Shown in pieces: positions 30,048-41,639 of a DNA stretch of 64,000 nucleotides. This stretch comes from Terfezia claveryi. Lineage: Eukaryota > Ascomycota > Pezizomycetes > Pezizales > Pezizaceae. The first letter of the stretch is position 1. Every line of letters begins with the position of its first letter. A program made the position numbers and the translations under genes. The notes under the pieces are model-generated. The model was not told where the DNA came from. It searched no databases and was given only the letters and a program-made list of their open reading frames with translations. The stretch is taken from positions 298,536 to 362,535 of the forward strand of contig WHUX01000043.1 of assembly GCA_015179025.1 (NCBI GenBank), given 5' to 3'.

Positions 30048-31874
30048 ATGTTGTATGTTTTGAGATGCTTGCTGAGTAAGAAAATACATAAGAAATACAT
30101 TTGTGAGGTAGAGGGTTAGTCATAAGAGATTAGTAAGCCACTTCCTTATACTGGCTATAGTGAAACTAAATGGTATAACAATAGTGAAGAGATTTCCGTG
30201 CCTAATAAATTAAATAATAGCAAAACTATATTGGCTATAGTGAAACTAGTAGTGCACTACAAAATAAAAAACTAAGAAAGTGACAGGCCAGAGTATGGTT
30301 GTAGCCATTTGTTGAGTGTATTTTGTTTCTTATGTACCTCTACATACTGACATAGGGACCACTTGGTATAAGCAAGAGATTTTGCCAAATCAGAAATATT
30401 AATATCAGCTGAACCAGGAACTGATAGAAGAGTCGCAACTAGTAGGGACTGGAAATAATGTCCTAGTTCTTAAAGAAAGGTAACTGTGGTAGTGCCTAAT
30501 ATAAGTGGTGGTGGTGATAGATAATCTGGTATTTGTTTATTATAAAATGATTTAAGATCATTATTTAAACCAGCTAGTGAAGTAAGTCTAGCATCCATAC
30601 ATTCTTTTATATGTACTGACATCTCAATTGAATGAGGTTCAACTAAGATTGTTATTAAATTTTCATTATGCAGAAGATAGTTATTGGTAACTTACTTAAT
30701 ATCTACTGAAGTTACATTAGAGTTAAGAAGGCTAGTAATAGAAATCTGTATTACTTTCTTGAAATTATCTAAGAACTAATTATAGTATCCAATAACTTAT
30801 AATCTATTTAAGGATGGATACCTGTCTTTTGCCAACAATAAAAAATTGTACTTGTAGGAATCTTATTTTATACTTTTACTACAAGATTAATTGCTTTAAG
30901 TATATTAAGTTTCTAAACTAATGTAGCCTCCAGATTTATATTATATTAAGTAATAAGGAAGCTAGTATATTTGTATTAATAAGTAGCTTTAAAAGTTACA
31001 ATAATACTTACATCTAATGGTTGCAAATAAGCTATAAGATTTAGATTAATATAGATCAATTAGATATTACTAAGTATAGGAGGTAGTTGTCTTTAATAAT
31101 TTTGTGAAAGTAAAGCAAAATTAGAATATATAGAAGCATTATTGGAAATAAGGATAATATACTATTAAGTAACTCATATTTATTTATTAAACTATTATAA
31201 AAAGTTGAACCAGATTGTAACTTACATCTAAGTAGTTTTATTATAATAATAATAGATTAGTAGATTTGTTAAATTAATACTTACTGCCTTGAAATATAAT
31301 AGCTATTTCTATTTATTAATAACTGATAACTTATATTTATTAGAGCTATTGGTATTGGTAATAAAAAATACAGTAATTTATATTTTGATCTTTTTTTTCC
31401 CTTAAAGTGCTTTGCCTTTGTATCTAATAGTAGTACTAGTGTATAAATTATATCTAGGTTTTATAAGTATATGACTAGCTAGTATTATACTTTTGAACTT
31501 ACTTACTAGAATGCTATCTCATTAATATTATATATATTTTATAGAAAATAATTGATAAAAGTAATATAAAGATTTTATTATCTAAGTTCTACTAGAGCTA
31601 GATCTATAGAACTAGTATCTCTAGTAAAGTGTTACTTTACTAAACTATTATAAGCTTTGAAACTACTTAACCAACTATTTGAAAGCTCAAACCCAATATA
31701 ATCTTCTTCAAAATCTTGTATATCTATAATATTCACTCACTGCTCTAATTCTATTATCAGATTTCTTACTTGCTTTTTAAAAACCTCATTACTAATCAGG
31801 ACTTTAGTATATATAGCTTTTTTAATCTACTTTACTAATAACTTCTCAAAGATTAGGAAAAGTTCTAGTCAGTA
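30048..31874. other. AT-rich gene-free tract
   Basis: No coding frame of note on either strand; stops occur every few codons. Base composition is strongly AT, unlike the elements around it. It may be a mutated old repeat, but I can place it in no family. Confidence 0.6.
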
Positions 31875-32443
31875 TGTAATGAGGGCTCTGGGGGACAAGG
31901 CGACCAAGGGGTATGCCGAGGAAGTGGCAAGGGGCAATCGCACACGTAGGAGCACTACGTGTGTGATCGGGGGAAAGGCTAGGGTAAGACATACGTAGGA
32001 ACACTACATGTGTGACGGCAGGGGAAGACTGAGACGGAGGCAAGGGCAAGAGGTAAGAGGCAGAGAGAGGCAGAGGGCAAGGGACACGAGACACACGGAG
32101 GCAGTTGCCGCGTGTGTCAAGGGAGGCAGCTGTACTGTAGAGTTGTTTGTTCGAGACAAGGATGTGCACAAGGGAGGTGCACCAGCGCTGGGGGAAGCAA
32201 GGTCCAGTATTGGGTATACAAGACGTTGGATGGGGATCCAATGACAGTACGAGGGACAGGCTCTATATATACATAACCCGGCCAGGGCAATGGGGGAAAT
32301 AAGCTTCCCTATCTCGGAAGCCAAGCAAAGTAATGATAACAATAACCCATCACCTGCGATCGCAGGTGATGACAAAGACACCAATGGCAATGACCCGTCA
32401 CCTGCGATCGCAAGTGATGACAACTGAACACACGGTTGTTACA
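31875..32443 (-). repeat. Chimeric solo LTR, family A2 (569 bp), TSD CAGTA/CAGTG
   Basis: Left 370 bp match LTR A (TGTAATGAGGGCTCTGGGG onward, with the same palindromes). From about 32245 to the right end the sequence differs. It has a TATA box TATATATAC but no GAGAGTC palindrome; instead it carries two copies of CACCTGCGATCGCAGGTG or its variant (32351-32368 and about 32399-32416). That palindrome otherwise occurs in LTR B. Flanks CAGTA (31870-31874) and CAGTG (32444-32448) are a one-mismatch duplication. Confidence 0.85.
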
Positions 32444-33300
32444 CAGTGCTTTATTTTTACTATATTAGCTTCCTCTAATACCTTTTCACTTATGAGTAAC
32501 TAATCAGACTGCTTTAAGATTATGTATATAGTAGATAAAAGTATTGAATTTCCCTTATAATTTAGAAAAAGCTTACAGAATTCCTCTAATATCATCTCTT
32601 AAAGCTACTATCCTTACATCTGCTATACTTAATATATCTACTATTTTTCTAAAGCAATACAGTATATCTATATCTTTAAAAGGGAGATATCTTGCTGTAT
32701 GATAGAGATAAAGAATATACAAATTGATCAAGCTAAAGTAGAGAGACTACAAATTAACTATATTCTATCTTTTTACTCTATACTTCTTCTTTACCTGATG
32801 AGTATTATTATGAAACTTGAGTATAATGAAAGGAAAAGGTCTAAATTTTGGTATTTATTATAGCTAGGTTTACCTGTATGTGCTAATGCAAGACTCTAAT
32901 ACAAGGGAGGTACTAAAGTCATTATCATCTAATTGTACCAGTAAAGAGAGTCTAGTACAATAACTAAATATTTGTATGCCCACTTTTTCTCTGTCATAAT
33001 AAGCCTACCCTACTAAATCCCACCAACCCTACCCTCACCAGCCTTTACACCTGCTGCCACTACACTCAAGCCATCATAAATTGTGCAAGCTTGTGAGTGC
33101 TATATAGGAAATGCTAGGTCTATAAAGAAAAGGAATATAAGCATGAGTACTATTGTAATAACTATGAAGAAGAGGAACAAGCTGAAGCTGAAGAAGAAGA
33201 GAAGAACAATATTGAAGAATCTAAGAAGACCGAGGATGGTAAAGAGAAATAGTAGAGATTTTATGCGGTTTTTGGATGGGATTGTTTAAGCCAGTTGCTG
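32444..33300. other. AT-rich gene-free tract
   Basis: Continues the AT-rich tract. A minus-strand reading with many stops near 32780-33000 and a short Lys-rich plus ORF (33083-33289) are visible but not supported as genes. Confidence 0.5.
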
Positions 33301-33459
33301 TGGGAGCACGTGATACTTGGCTTGGCAGAGGGGTACAATCTCGGACCGAAACCGAAACTCAAGGAAAGGAGGATCATCGATCACCTTGAGCAAGACGTAC
33401 AGGAATAGAATCCCTCTTCACAACACGATATTGATCCTACCATAGTTGTGATTCCACAG

Positions 33460-33485
33460 TTGCAATTGCTTTCTCACAATTGCAA
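33460..33485 (+). promoter_or_regulatory. 9-bp inverted repeat at the HNH start codon
   Basis: TTGCAATTG (33460-33468) and CAATTGCAA (33477-33485) with an 8-nt loop; the last A is the first base of the ATG. A hairpin at the start could affect translation, but this is not shown. Confidence 0.55.
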
Positions 33486-34450
33486 TGACTTCGAATCAGT
33501 CGCACTTTCGCAACGTACACTTCTACGACGCTACTAAGCCTGACGATGCTGCACTCGGTGGACTCATACAAAATGGATCGGTTACGGAATCAAATTTCCT
33601 CCAGATGTTAGGGATCGTTCTTAATACTGGTGCACCTATACGCGTGCAACATAGAACCACTGGCGCGATCGTATTGAGCACTCACCAGCGTTTGGAGGTT
33701 GGAATGTATGATTTTTATTGCGACAGTGAGTACTCTGTTGAGATATTAAAGTTGTTGCTGATTTGTTCATAGGCGCTATTAATGTGACAGATGAGCCATG
33801 GATTAAACGAGTACAGTCGTTTAATGTATCGGGTCGCGACAATGCGTTCCGAGACGGAATACGTGTTCGAGATGGAAAGTGTGTTATATCCGGAGTGGTG
33901 AACAGGATGGCCCCATTCAACTGGGCCCGTTGGGAAGCGGCACACATTTTTCCGCTTGAGCAAGAGAGTCATTGGATTCAAGAGAATTACGGACGATGGA
34001 TTACGGACATGGACGATACTGTTGGGTTATCGAAGATCAACTCGATTCAGAATGGGTTTCTGCTTCAAGCGAATTTACATCGCGAGTTTGATCAATACTT
34101 ATTGTCGGTGAATCCCGACGTAAGTTGAATTTCTGGTTTGTTTTTCATGGTGTTGACTAGTAAGATAGGATAACTATAAGATCGTGGTATTTGGTGTAGA
34201 TTCAGACGGGACGGATGGAAGAGTTCTTGATCCAGTGTGTCGAAATCCGGCAGATCCACACAGAGTGTCTGATGAACTTTTACGATGGCACTTTCGACAG
34301 TGTGTATTGGCGAATATGAGAGCCGCCGGAGAGCCAGTGTTCGAGCACGACTTTGTGGACAAAGATATGATAAAGGAGATTGGAGAGGGGCCGTATGCAA
34401 AGGAGATGTTTGAGTTGGAGTTGGCGGCTAGATTGCATGGAGTCTGTTAA
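33485..34450 (+). CDS. HNH nuclease-domain protein, three exons
   Basis: Exons 33485-33725, 33773-34119 and 34181-34450; introns of 47 bp (GTGAGT..CATAG) and 61 bp (GTAAGT..ATAAG) have consensus ends and keep the frame, giving about 285 residues. The N-terminus is unrecognised. The middle matches the fungal HNH endonuclease family: RVRDGKCVISGVVNR, WEAAHIFPLEQ (the conserved A-A-H-I-F), then SIQNGFLLQANLHREFDQY and FGVDSDG. The C-terminus has the family block LLRWHFRQCVLANMRAAGEP. The His of AHIF and the His of LHREFD fit the metal-binding core. Substrate and role are unknown. No stops interrupt it; it is the only likely intact host gene in the window. Confidence 0.85.
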
Positions 34451-34978
34451 GTGTATCGAAGAGTTTACTATATTCAAGTTTTAATTGATTCTGTTGTATA
34501 AATTATATTGTTTAAAATAAGGAGTCCCACTTGGGGGGGGCGAAGCCCTGTGTGGCGTATGATAATTCAAGCTAGTACTAATATGGATTGTGTGGTTACG
34601 GTTGAAGAAGTACGCAGGGCGGACTGAGAGTTAGGTACGTGTAAGGTGCGACAACCTCCATCGCATAGTAGAGACCTTCCGAAATCCCTCCAGAGGAGAG
34701 GTCCCTGCAACAACGCCAAGAGTGGCGGTACCACAACTCGAAAAAAGGGAATGCGCGTGTTTACAGCTACAAAACTCAGCCTGTATTTCCGCAACAAGCA
34801 CGCATCTCGTTGTTTTATTTGTGCTCCAACTATCACTCGATGTATTCTTCCCCTACGTTGAGACTGGGCATGCAGTAATAGTAATGATGCTGACATGGTG
34901 ACTGCAAAATGTGTTATTGGATGTTTGTTACTTGTTGTTTTCTACGCGTGCTAATTAATTCCATAGCTTTAGAAATAT
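34451..34978. other. Intergenic sequence after the HNH gene
   Basis: AT-rich 3' end (34480-34530) and a G run at 34535. Then a neutral-composition stretch has a 109-codon minus frame (34567-34896) without recognised motifs. It is not called as a gene. Confidence 0.4.
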
Positions 34979-35536
34979 GGTTAAAGGTTTTCAATAGGGG
35001 TATAATCTCTACAATACCATAATCATTCCATACCGTACGTAGTAAATACAATCCAAACCTGGCAAGGTACCTATTCTACCAATTTCCATCCTATTGTATT
35101 TGGCCCTCATGTACTGCCAGCATCCCCTTATCCTGAACCTCATTCAGACTCAGACTCAGAAGTAGAAGAACTTCCATGTAATACTCCTCACACTCGCATC
35201 CCTCGAGGATGGCTTAAGAAAGAATGATATCGGCGTGGTGAGGCTCACCAGCATACTCCTGGAGCACAAGAACACCTCTGTTCTATATGTGGTCAGCCTG
35301 GGCATAACTTATATACATGTCAGACTCCTCATCTTTAAGTTCTTTATTTGTTTGTTTCTCCTTTGTAGTTAGCTGTTATTCTCACTCATATTTATGTCGG
35401 CTACTTCTTCTCTATTATTATTATTCATGTCGGTATATGGCAGTATCCATTGCATTGTAGATTTCAAACCTTGCGAATAAGTTGTAGTATTGTAGAAATT
35501 ATACCCCTGTTGCTGTGGCATTGAAAACCTTTAACC
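34979..35536. mobile_element. MULE-type DNA transposon, internal-deletion derivative
   Basis: The left end GGTTAAAGGTTTTCAAT is inverted at the right end as ATTGAAAACCTTTAACC (35520-35536). The match continues inward, with an 8-9 base gap, through GGGGTATAAT and CTACAATAC. Length is 558 bp. The interior keeps only the end of a transposase. Candidate 9-bp flanks TAGAAATAT and TTAAAAAAA match at five positions, so a duplication is weak. A related end occurs at about 53163-53231. Confidence 0.65.
35101..35337 (+). pseudogene. MULE transposase C-terminal fragment
   Basis: Plus-strand reading with one stop: acidic HSDSDSEVEELP, then a basic RGWLKKE..RRGEAHQH stretch, then a zinc knuckle CSICGQPGHNLYTCQTPH before the stop. 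This order (basic RGRPKKK-like linker followed by a C-terminal CCHC knuckle) is typical of MULE transposases and their domesticated relatives. The DDE core and SWIM domain are missing. Confidence 0.6.
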
Positions 35537-35555
35537 TTAAAAAAAAAAAAAAAAA

Positions 35556-35613
35556 CTAGCCTGGCGATCTGAAACTTAGATATAGCAGAGCGGATGTCTA
35601 TGGTCGTAGATAT
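35556..35613 (-). pseudogene. 5S rRNA 5'-half fragment
   Basis: On the minus strand it starts TACGACCATAGACATCCGCT (about 35590-35609), resembling the 5' part of 5S rRNA (CGACCA..CCGCTC). It continues TATCTAAGTTTCAGATCG and stops at GCTAG, where a 17-18 nt T run follows (A run on plus, 35539-35555). The GCAGAGCGGATG block on the plus strand matches the complement of the conserved 5S loop. It lacks the 3' half with the main internal promoter box. Confidence 0.5.
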
Positions 35614-36534
35614 CAAATAATGATGCACTCTTGATTTCATGTCACCTATGCACTCTCAAATTAGCTTACTTGGTTTTGTATTAGGCTTAATATCGTCGAA
35701 AAGCATATAACAAACCAAGTAATCAACATCCTGATGATGTATATACTAAGGGTTGTTACCAATTTAAGAAACTGCTTAAACACGTTGCTTAACCTAGGTG
35801 TCTAACTAAATAGACATGAGAATATGATTTAATTGCTGATAGCCCTTACAACACAACTATTTGTATTCTATTTAAGTACTAACTCATAGGAAAATCAACA
35901 TGGCTATTCTAGCATTGCGTATACAGCATTCTGATACCTATTCCGTATACCTATTTCACATACCTATTTCGTATACCTATTTCACATACCTGTTCCGTAT
36001 ACCCTAAACCAACCCAGCATGCCCCGTTCAAGCAACAAGTCTATGATAAGAGCTAAATTTGAGGAGGTGATAGAGGACATCTACACAATTGTGGTACTGG
36101 AGACTCAAAATAGGGGGGATTCAGATAAAGAAGATGATTTAGATGATTCGGAAGATTTGGAAGATTCAGAAGATAAGAAATCAGACTGGAGAGTCATTAG
36201 GGACTTAGTGGATATCTATGATATCTTATTTTGAGCCTAGGTATATGGTTTCTCAGAGTGTGAGTGCTGGTCGGCATGGAATTGATGTTTTAGAAAACTT
36301 GATTTATAGGTTCTCGAATCTGCTTAATAGTCATATCATCATCCCTCTTTCATATCTTATGCCATGCCGATTACTTCCCATACAACTTCTTTTGATTATC
36401 CTCTATTCAAGCAACAAGCCTTTCTACATCTGATTTATCCCATGCTTTATTTGCTTTTGACACCTCTGTCACTGTGCTGATACTGACGCCGACGCTGACG
36501 TCTTTCCGATCGATGTGCATGGTCACTTAGATGG
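35614..36534. other. Intergenic sequence with a short tandem repeat
   Basis: 35936-36003 holds a repeat of TATACCTATTTCACA and TACCTATTTCG units. A 71-codon acidic plus frame at 36019-36234 (rich in Asp/Ser) has no recognised domain and is not called. Position 36535-36539 is GGAGG, the left duplication of E4. Confidence 0.45.
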
Positions 36535-36539
36535 GGAGG

Positions 36540-38506
36540 TGTAATAGATGGAGGTTAGAAGGTAATTCCCGCGTCGACGCGGTAAACAACGACTTATTCT
36601 GGTTCGGAGTATCACCTGTGATCGCAGGTAATGGACGCAAGTGTCGAGGTATCGCACACGTAGGGAGCTCTATGTGTGTGATCAGGTGTCTAGGGACTTC
36701 GGGTGAAACCAAAGTCGAGCGAGGTATCGAGGTCAAGGTCGAGAAGGCGAGGTAGTCTGAGCTACACTCAAGAACAGTGGTGCAGATATATTCGTATAAC
36801 AACTAGGTATAGGAAGGTAGACAAGTTGTTGCGTGGAGAGGAAAGAAACAAAACACAGGCGGCAAGGACAGGCTTCTTTTATAGAGATCCTGTCTCCATC
36901 TCGAACAACACCCTTTTGGCTAACACAACAGTCTAGACAAATTATATCATCAGCATAATGGGAGAAGGACACGCAAGCACAATGTAATGGAGAACGTTAT
37001 CTCATTGCTTATATAATTGATTATATACTTTTGTATTTCCTATATTACTACTATGTTATGTAACTAAGCCTCTCGGTTGAAGGACTAGCCTTCTACCACC
37101 TCCTATTGCTTTATAAGCGTCCATAGCATGCGGAATTTGCCATGGGAAGTTCCATGGCACTTGCCATATGAGGACACCGTCATTATGGCCGCATGACCTC
37201 TGTTTAAGGCATGTGACTCATTACTATGGCCACATGACCATCGTTTAAGGCATGTGACTCATTACCATGGCCACATGACCCCTTTTGTACAGCGCACCAC
37301 CTTCTGGTGTGCCATCCTTTATTGTATTTATTTCCTTAGTCATCAGATCTCAGAGGAGTATAAATAGGCCGCTGGATTCCCTCTGGAATCCACAGAAAAA
37401 AGAGAAGAAGCAACCAAGCAAGCATACAGAGCAAGCAAGCCTATATTCCGATCAGATCAAGATCATATAGCTTAGATAGCACAAATCATATAAGATAGAT
37501 TACACCAGTTAATTACTGTTCCCTCCGGGAACGTCCCACATAGTAATCTCCCTACCCTTCTGAGGTCTTACCTCAGCAGAACCGAAATACACAAACGTCC
37601 GTGCCTACGGATATAGATTGCATAAACGGTACCAAATGAATACTGTCTAGTACCATTCATTACACATAAGCATGCAAACCGACTAACAGAAGAAGGACAC
37701 GCAAGCCAGCTCATAGATACACGGATCCTGTGAGATCATCGAGAACGAGGCGTCTGGCAATAACGGATAACAAGCATGTAAACCGACTAACAGAAGATGA
37801 ACCGCAAGCCACCTCATGGATACACGGATCCTGTGAGATCGTCGAGAACGAGGCGTCTAGCAAATAATGGATAATACTGGTACGAACAGAAGGCTTGAAG
37901 AATTGTACATAAGCGAAGGTGAAATTTCTGATAAGCTAAGGAAAGAGTTTTGAGTAAGAGGAGGTGGTTCCCAATCTGAGAGTCGTGCCAGTTTTGGTTC
38001 AACTCTCAAAATAAGGTTTGGGTCAAAATAAGGTTCGAGGGTTTCCGGGGTATTTCCTAAATCTGAGAGTCGTGCCAGTTTTGGTTTGACTCTCAAAATA
38101 AGGTTTGGGTCAAAATAAGGTTCGAGGTTTTCCAGGGTAGTTCCTAGTTTGAGAGTCGTGTCAGTTTTGGTCCGACTCTCAAATATCAACCCATAAGCGA
38201 GCGACTAGGACTTCCGGGATGCGGTCAGATGTCGGCTAGCCAGGAGAGGCAGGGTCGAAAACATAGTCACGTGATATTCTTTAGCAAGTGCGTGGGTTGC
38301 CGGTGATATCACTCAGGGTCATGGTGCAAGGGCAAGGGCGAAGCCTAGGCTTCCAGGTGACGGGGATCCGGTAAGTATATTGGTTACCGGCGATACGGGT
38401 GGTATCGGCGGTACAAGGTCTGGGTATTCATGTGGTCGGTATTGGCAAGTGCGTGGGTTGCCAGTATTACTGGGGTCAGGATCGTGATTCGGGAAGGTTC
38501 GTAACA
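36540..38506 (-). repeat. E4 3' LTR, family B, interrupted by solo LTR C
   Basis: TGTAATAGATGG to GTTCGTAACA on the plus strand. It has three units of the GAGAGTC palindrome array (37978, 38065, 38151), CCGCGTCGACGCGG near 36569 and CACCTGTGATCGCAGGTA near 36614. The break at 36983-37664 is the LTR C insertion. Confidence 0.92.
36983..37664 (+). repeat. Solo LTR family C (682 bp), TSD CACAA/CATAA
   Basis: TGTAATGG to TTCATTACA, flanked by CACAA (36978-36982) and CATAA (37665-37669). The paralogous empty site is visible in the E4 right LTR near 50166-50185 (CGCAAGCACAAGCATGC). TATA box TATAAATA at 37359-37366. A 41-bp direct repeat starts at 37185, 37226 and 37267. Palindromes: GCCATGG/CCATGGC (37139-37158), GCACCA/TGGTGT (37294-37310), TGGATTCC/GGAATCCA (37373-37392), GTTCCC/GGGAAC (37518-37532) and CTGAGGT/ACCTCAG (37560-37576). 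Confidence 0.95.
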
Positions 38507-38522
38507 GTAGCTCCCTCTTCCA
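38507..38522 (-). promoter_or_regulatory. E4 polypurine tract
   Basis: On the minus strand GGAAGAGGGAGCTAC directly precedes the 3' LTR edge TGTTACG. Confidence 0.65.
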
Positions 38523-38573
38523 AGGATGAGCTCCTGCGAATCCAAGGCAGGATACCAAGTTCAAATTCCACTC

Positions 38574-39760
38574 ATTTAGGTAGAGTGCGAGGACGTGGTT
38601 TTGAGGGGTACGTAGTGTGGAATTTTTTCTCAACACTAGGCGCATTCGAAAACAAATTGGCAGGTTCCCAGGTAAGCTCGTCATAGCCCACACAACGGGC
38701 AAGATATTCTAGTGTGCAACCGCGGAAACGAGAGTCGACGATTTCGTCCACTTCCCATTGGGTTCATCCTCAATAATCACAGGCGGTGGGGGTGGTTGGA
38801 TTTGACTCAGAAGGGGGTCCGTGGAGGCAGGTTCAAGGAGTAAAACATAAAAAACAGGATGGATTTTCATAGATGCGGGGAGGTCGAGTTTATAGGTATG
38901 GGAGGAGACCTTCTGGATTATCCGGAATTTTCCCAACTTCTTGAAGTCGAGTTTTGTCGATGGGCGAGTTGTTTTAACATGTCGACGAAGTAACCACACT
39001 TGATCCCCTATTTCGAACTTAGGGGCCGGAATCCGAGATTTATTAGCTTGCTCGAAGTAGGTAGCCTGTGCCCAAATCATTTCTGATCGGAGATGGGCAT
39101 CCAGCTCAGTAAGGCGGTCCGTGTATTCTTTGATCACATGGGGGGCAGGTAACTTGGTGGTGGGGTTCGTAGTGATCTGGTATTTAGGATTTTCACCGTA
39201 CATAGCCTGAAAGGGGGTGATACCTAGGGTTGAGGATAAGGTATTGTTGTAGGAAAACTCGGCCATGGTGAGTAATTCGGACCAGTTGTCTTGTTGATAA
39301 TTACAATAAGCCCCAAGTATTGTTCTGTGATGGCATTGATTCATTCCGTTTGTCCATCAGTCTGGGGGTGGAAGGCTGTTGAAACATTCTGTCGAATCCT
39401 AACAAGGGAGGTCAAGGAGCGAGTGAATTCGGATACAAATTGAGTGCCACGGTCTGAGATGATTGAATCGGGAATTCCGTGTCGGCGGAAGACATTATAA
39501 AAAAGAGCTTAGCAATCTGCTTGGAATTGGCGTCCGTGTTGGTAGGTATATAGTGTGCCATTTTTGACAATCGGTCAACTACAACCAGTAAGGCATCGAA
39601 TCCATTTGAGATGGGAAGGCCAGTAACGAGGTCCAAGGAGACAGATGACCACTTCCGAAATGGAACTTGAAGTGGTTTTAACAATCCATAAGGGGTATGG
39701 CGAGCTGGTTTAATTCGGGCACAGGTATCATAATTTCGGAGGTATCGAGCTATAGTCTAG
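38574..39760 (-). pseudogene. E4 integrase and chromodomain
   Basis: Minus strand. It has the zinc-finger end (YLRNYDTCARIKPARH), core SLDLVTGLPISNGFDALLVVVDRLSKMAHYIP, and a second block with TILGAYCNYQQDNWSELLTMAEFSYNN and GITPFQAMYG. The GKFRIIQKVSSHTYKLDLP module follows. The chromodomain at about 38580-38760 shows VDEIVDSRFRGCTLEYLARCV then TWEPANL. It ends with TAA at about 38574. Frame breaks near 39350, 39410 and 38709 make it a pseudogene. Confidence 0.88.
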
Positions 39761-39796
39761 TGCATCTTTGGCCACCAGTAGTCTTGTGATACTAGT

Positions 39797-41433
39797 TCAT
39801 AGGTGGCTGCTTGACCGGGTGTCCCGCAGCTGGGTGGTCGTGGTAGGTACGGAGAATGCGGAGGTGTATTTCAGAGAGTCAGGAATATAAACCAGACCAT
39901 TAACAAGTATAAGTCCCTCCGAGAGTTGACAATCAGCCAAAGGGATTATCGGGTGTTTTCTGACGTTGTTTTTGAGGGCGTGCATAATCTCGAGGGCGAG
40001 CTTGTCAGTCTTGAGGGCGGCAAGAATGTCTTCATTATTAGATTGAGGCTGCAGAAGCGAATCTTGAGGCTGCAGAAAGCGAAAATTTCTCGGTGGGTAT
40101 TAGGGCCTGTGTTGGGCGAGCACGACCATCCCCTTCTTCAGGGAGGTCTCCAGATCTCCTGGTGAGTGCATCAGCTTTGGTGTTCTGGGTGCCGGGTCTG
40201 AAGACGATCTTGAAGTTATATTGGGCTATTTCCTGCGCCCAACGAGCTTGTCGGCGTGAAAGCAAGGCTTTGGAGTAAAACTCTGTAGGTTGTGATGGTC
40301 GGTAAGGATAGTGAACGGTCGTGGGAGCTGGTGTAAGTAGATGTGCCACTTTTCAAGAGCCAACATAATTGCTAGCAATTCCTTATCTCCAATACCATAA
40401 TTGCATTCAGCGGGTGACATTTTTTCCGAAATAAATGCAACTGGGTGCAGAACAAATTTCCCATCTTTTGGGTGTTTCTGTGACAGGACTCCGGAGGTGA
40501 CATAATCTGAGGCATCCGTTTCGACCAAGGTCTCGAGTTCAGGGTCAAAATGGCGGAGGATGGGTGCGGAGGTAAAAGTTTCCTTGAGAAGTTTAAAAAC
40601 CTCTTCACATGAAGAATTCCAAACAAAAGGAACATCTTTTCGAAGCAAGTTAAAAAGAGGTTGGCAAAGAGCAGAATACTTATTGATAAACCTGCGGTAA
40701 AAATTGGCAAATCCAAGAAAACACTGGATATTCTTAACAGAACGAGGGGTCTCCCAATTAAGAACTGCGTTAACCTTCTCGGGTCCATTTCCAAGCCATC
40801 CTCAGAGATAATAAATCCCAAGAATGAGGTTTTCTCAACCGAGAATTCGCATTTTTCTGGTTTTATAAATAACCCAGATTCCTTGAGTTTTTGGAGAACC
40901 TTTCGCACCTGTTCCTTATGTTCTTTTAGATTCCTTGAGTAAATCAAAATGTCGTTGATGTAGCATACACAAAAGATATCGAGGTATTCACGGAGGGTAT
41001 CATTCATGAATCATTGAGCGGTAGCAGGGGCGTTAGTCAACCCAAAGGGCATAACTAGAAATTCAAAAAGTCTGTACCGAGTGCGGAAGGCAGTTTTCCA
41101 CTCATCACCTTCTTTAATTCGATTTGGTTGAAGCATGCACGTAAATCGAGGCGTGTAAAGTATTTGCATCCTCGAATCTGGTTCAGGGTTTCTTCGATGC
41201 GAGGTAGCGGGTTTCTATCCTTAATCGTGATATCATTTAGAGCACGATAGTCGACATATAGACGTAAGGAACCATCCTTTTTTTGACGAATAGGACTGGA
41301 GAGGCTGCAGAAGAAGTGCTGGCTCGTATGAAGGACTTGGATAAATTCTCGTCGATCCATTTGCGTACTTCCTTGAGTTCTGAGTCAGACATAGAGTACA
41401 TCGGCCAAAAGGAGGTTTGGCTCCTTCTTGCAA
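39797..41433 (-). pseudogene. E4 reverse transcriptase and RNase H
   Basis: Minus strand. RT blocks: [20 protein letters not shown] and [17 protein letters not shown] (41055-41360), then YINDILIYSRNLKEHKEQ (41007 down), where the usual YxDD reads YIND, a change of a catalytic Asp. GFIISEDGLEMDP follows. RNase H: LVETDASDYVTSGVLSQ and GIGDKELLAIM. The RNase H/integrase linker includes [20 protein letters not shown] frameshift near 40660-40770 splits the thumb. The YIND change alone would be expected to abolish polymerase activity. Confidence 0.88.
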
Positions 41434-41639
41434 AGGGATAGTATGGTCAACGTATCGATGTGGGGGTAATATTGAGCTTCTTTTTCTGAAAAGAGAGCGA
41501 GATAATCATGATATTCAGAAGGAACTAGTTTAGCCGCAGGTTCAACGGACTCGTCTTCGTCGTCAGAGGCATATATTGCTGCGATACAGAGGCGAGCATC
41601 TGGTCCTTGATAGCAACCCGAAAAGCTGCTCTGGAAATA

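Noticed and set aside
32780..33000. Minus-strand transposase remnant in the AT-rich tract
   Set aside because: Too many stops and no catalytic motif to name a family.
34567..34896. 109-codon minus frame after the HNH gene
   Set aside because: No recognisable motif, no intron or promoter signals; chance frame in GC-neutral sequence.
36019..36234. 71-codon acidic frame
   Set aside because: Short, Asp/Ser low complexity, no homologous block recognised.
37857..38189. 110-codon minus frame with repeated LEPYFDPNLI units (also 50514-50798)
   Set aside because: It is the translation of the 85-bp palindrome array of LTR B.
38548..38575. Possible tRNA T-loop (GTTCAAATTCC)
   Set aside because: No cloverleaf partners; the region is the E4 3' untranslated part next to the polypurine tract.
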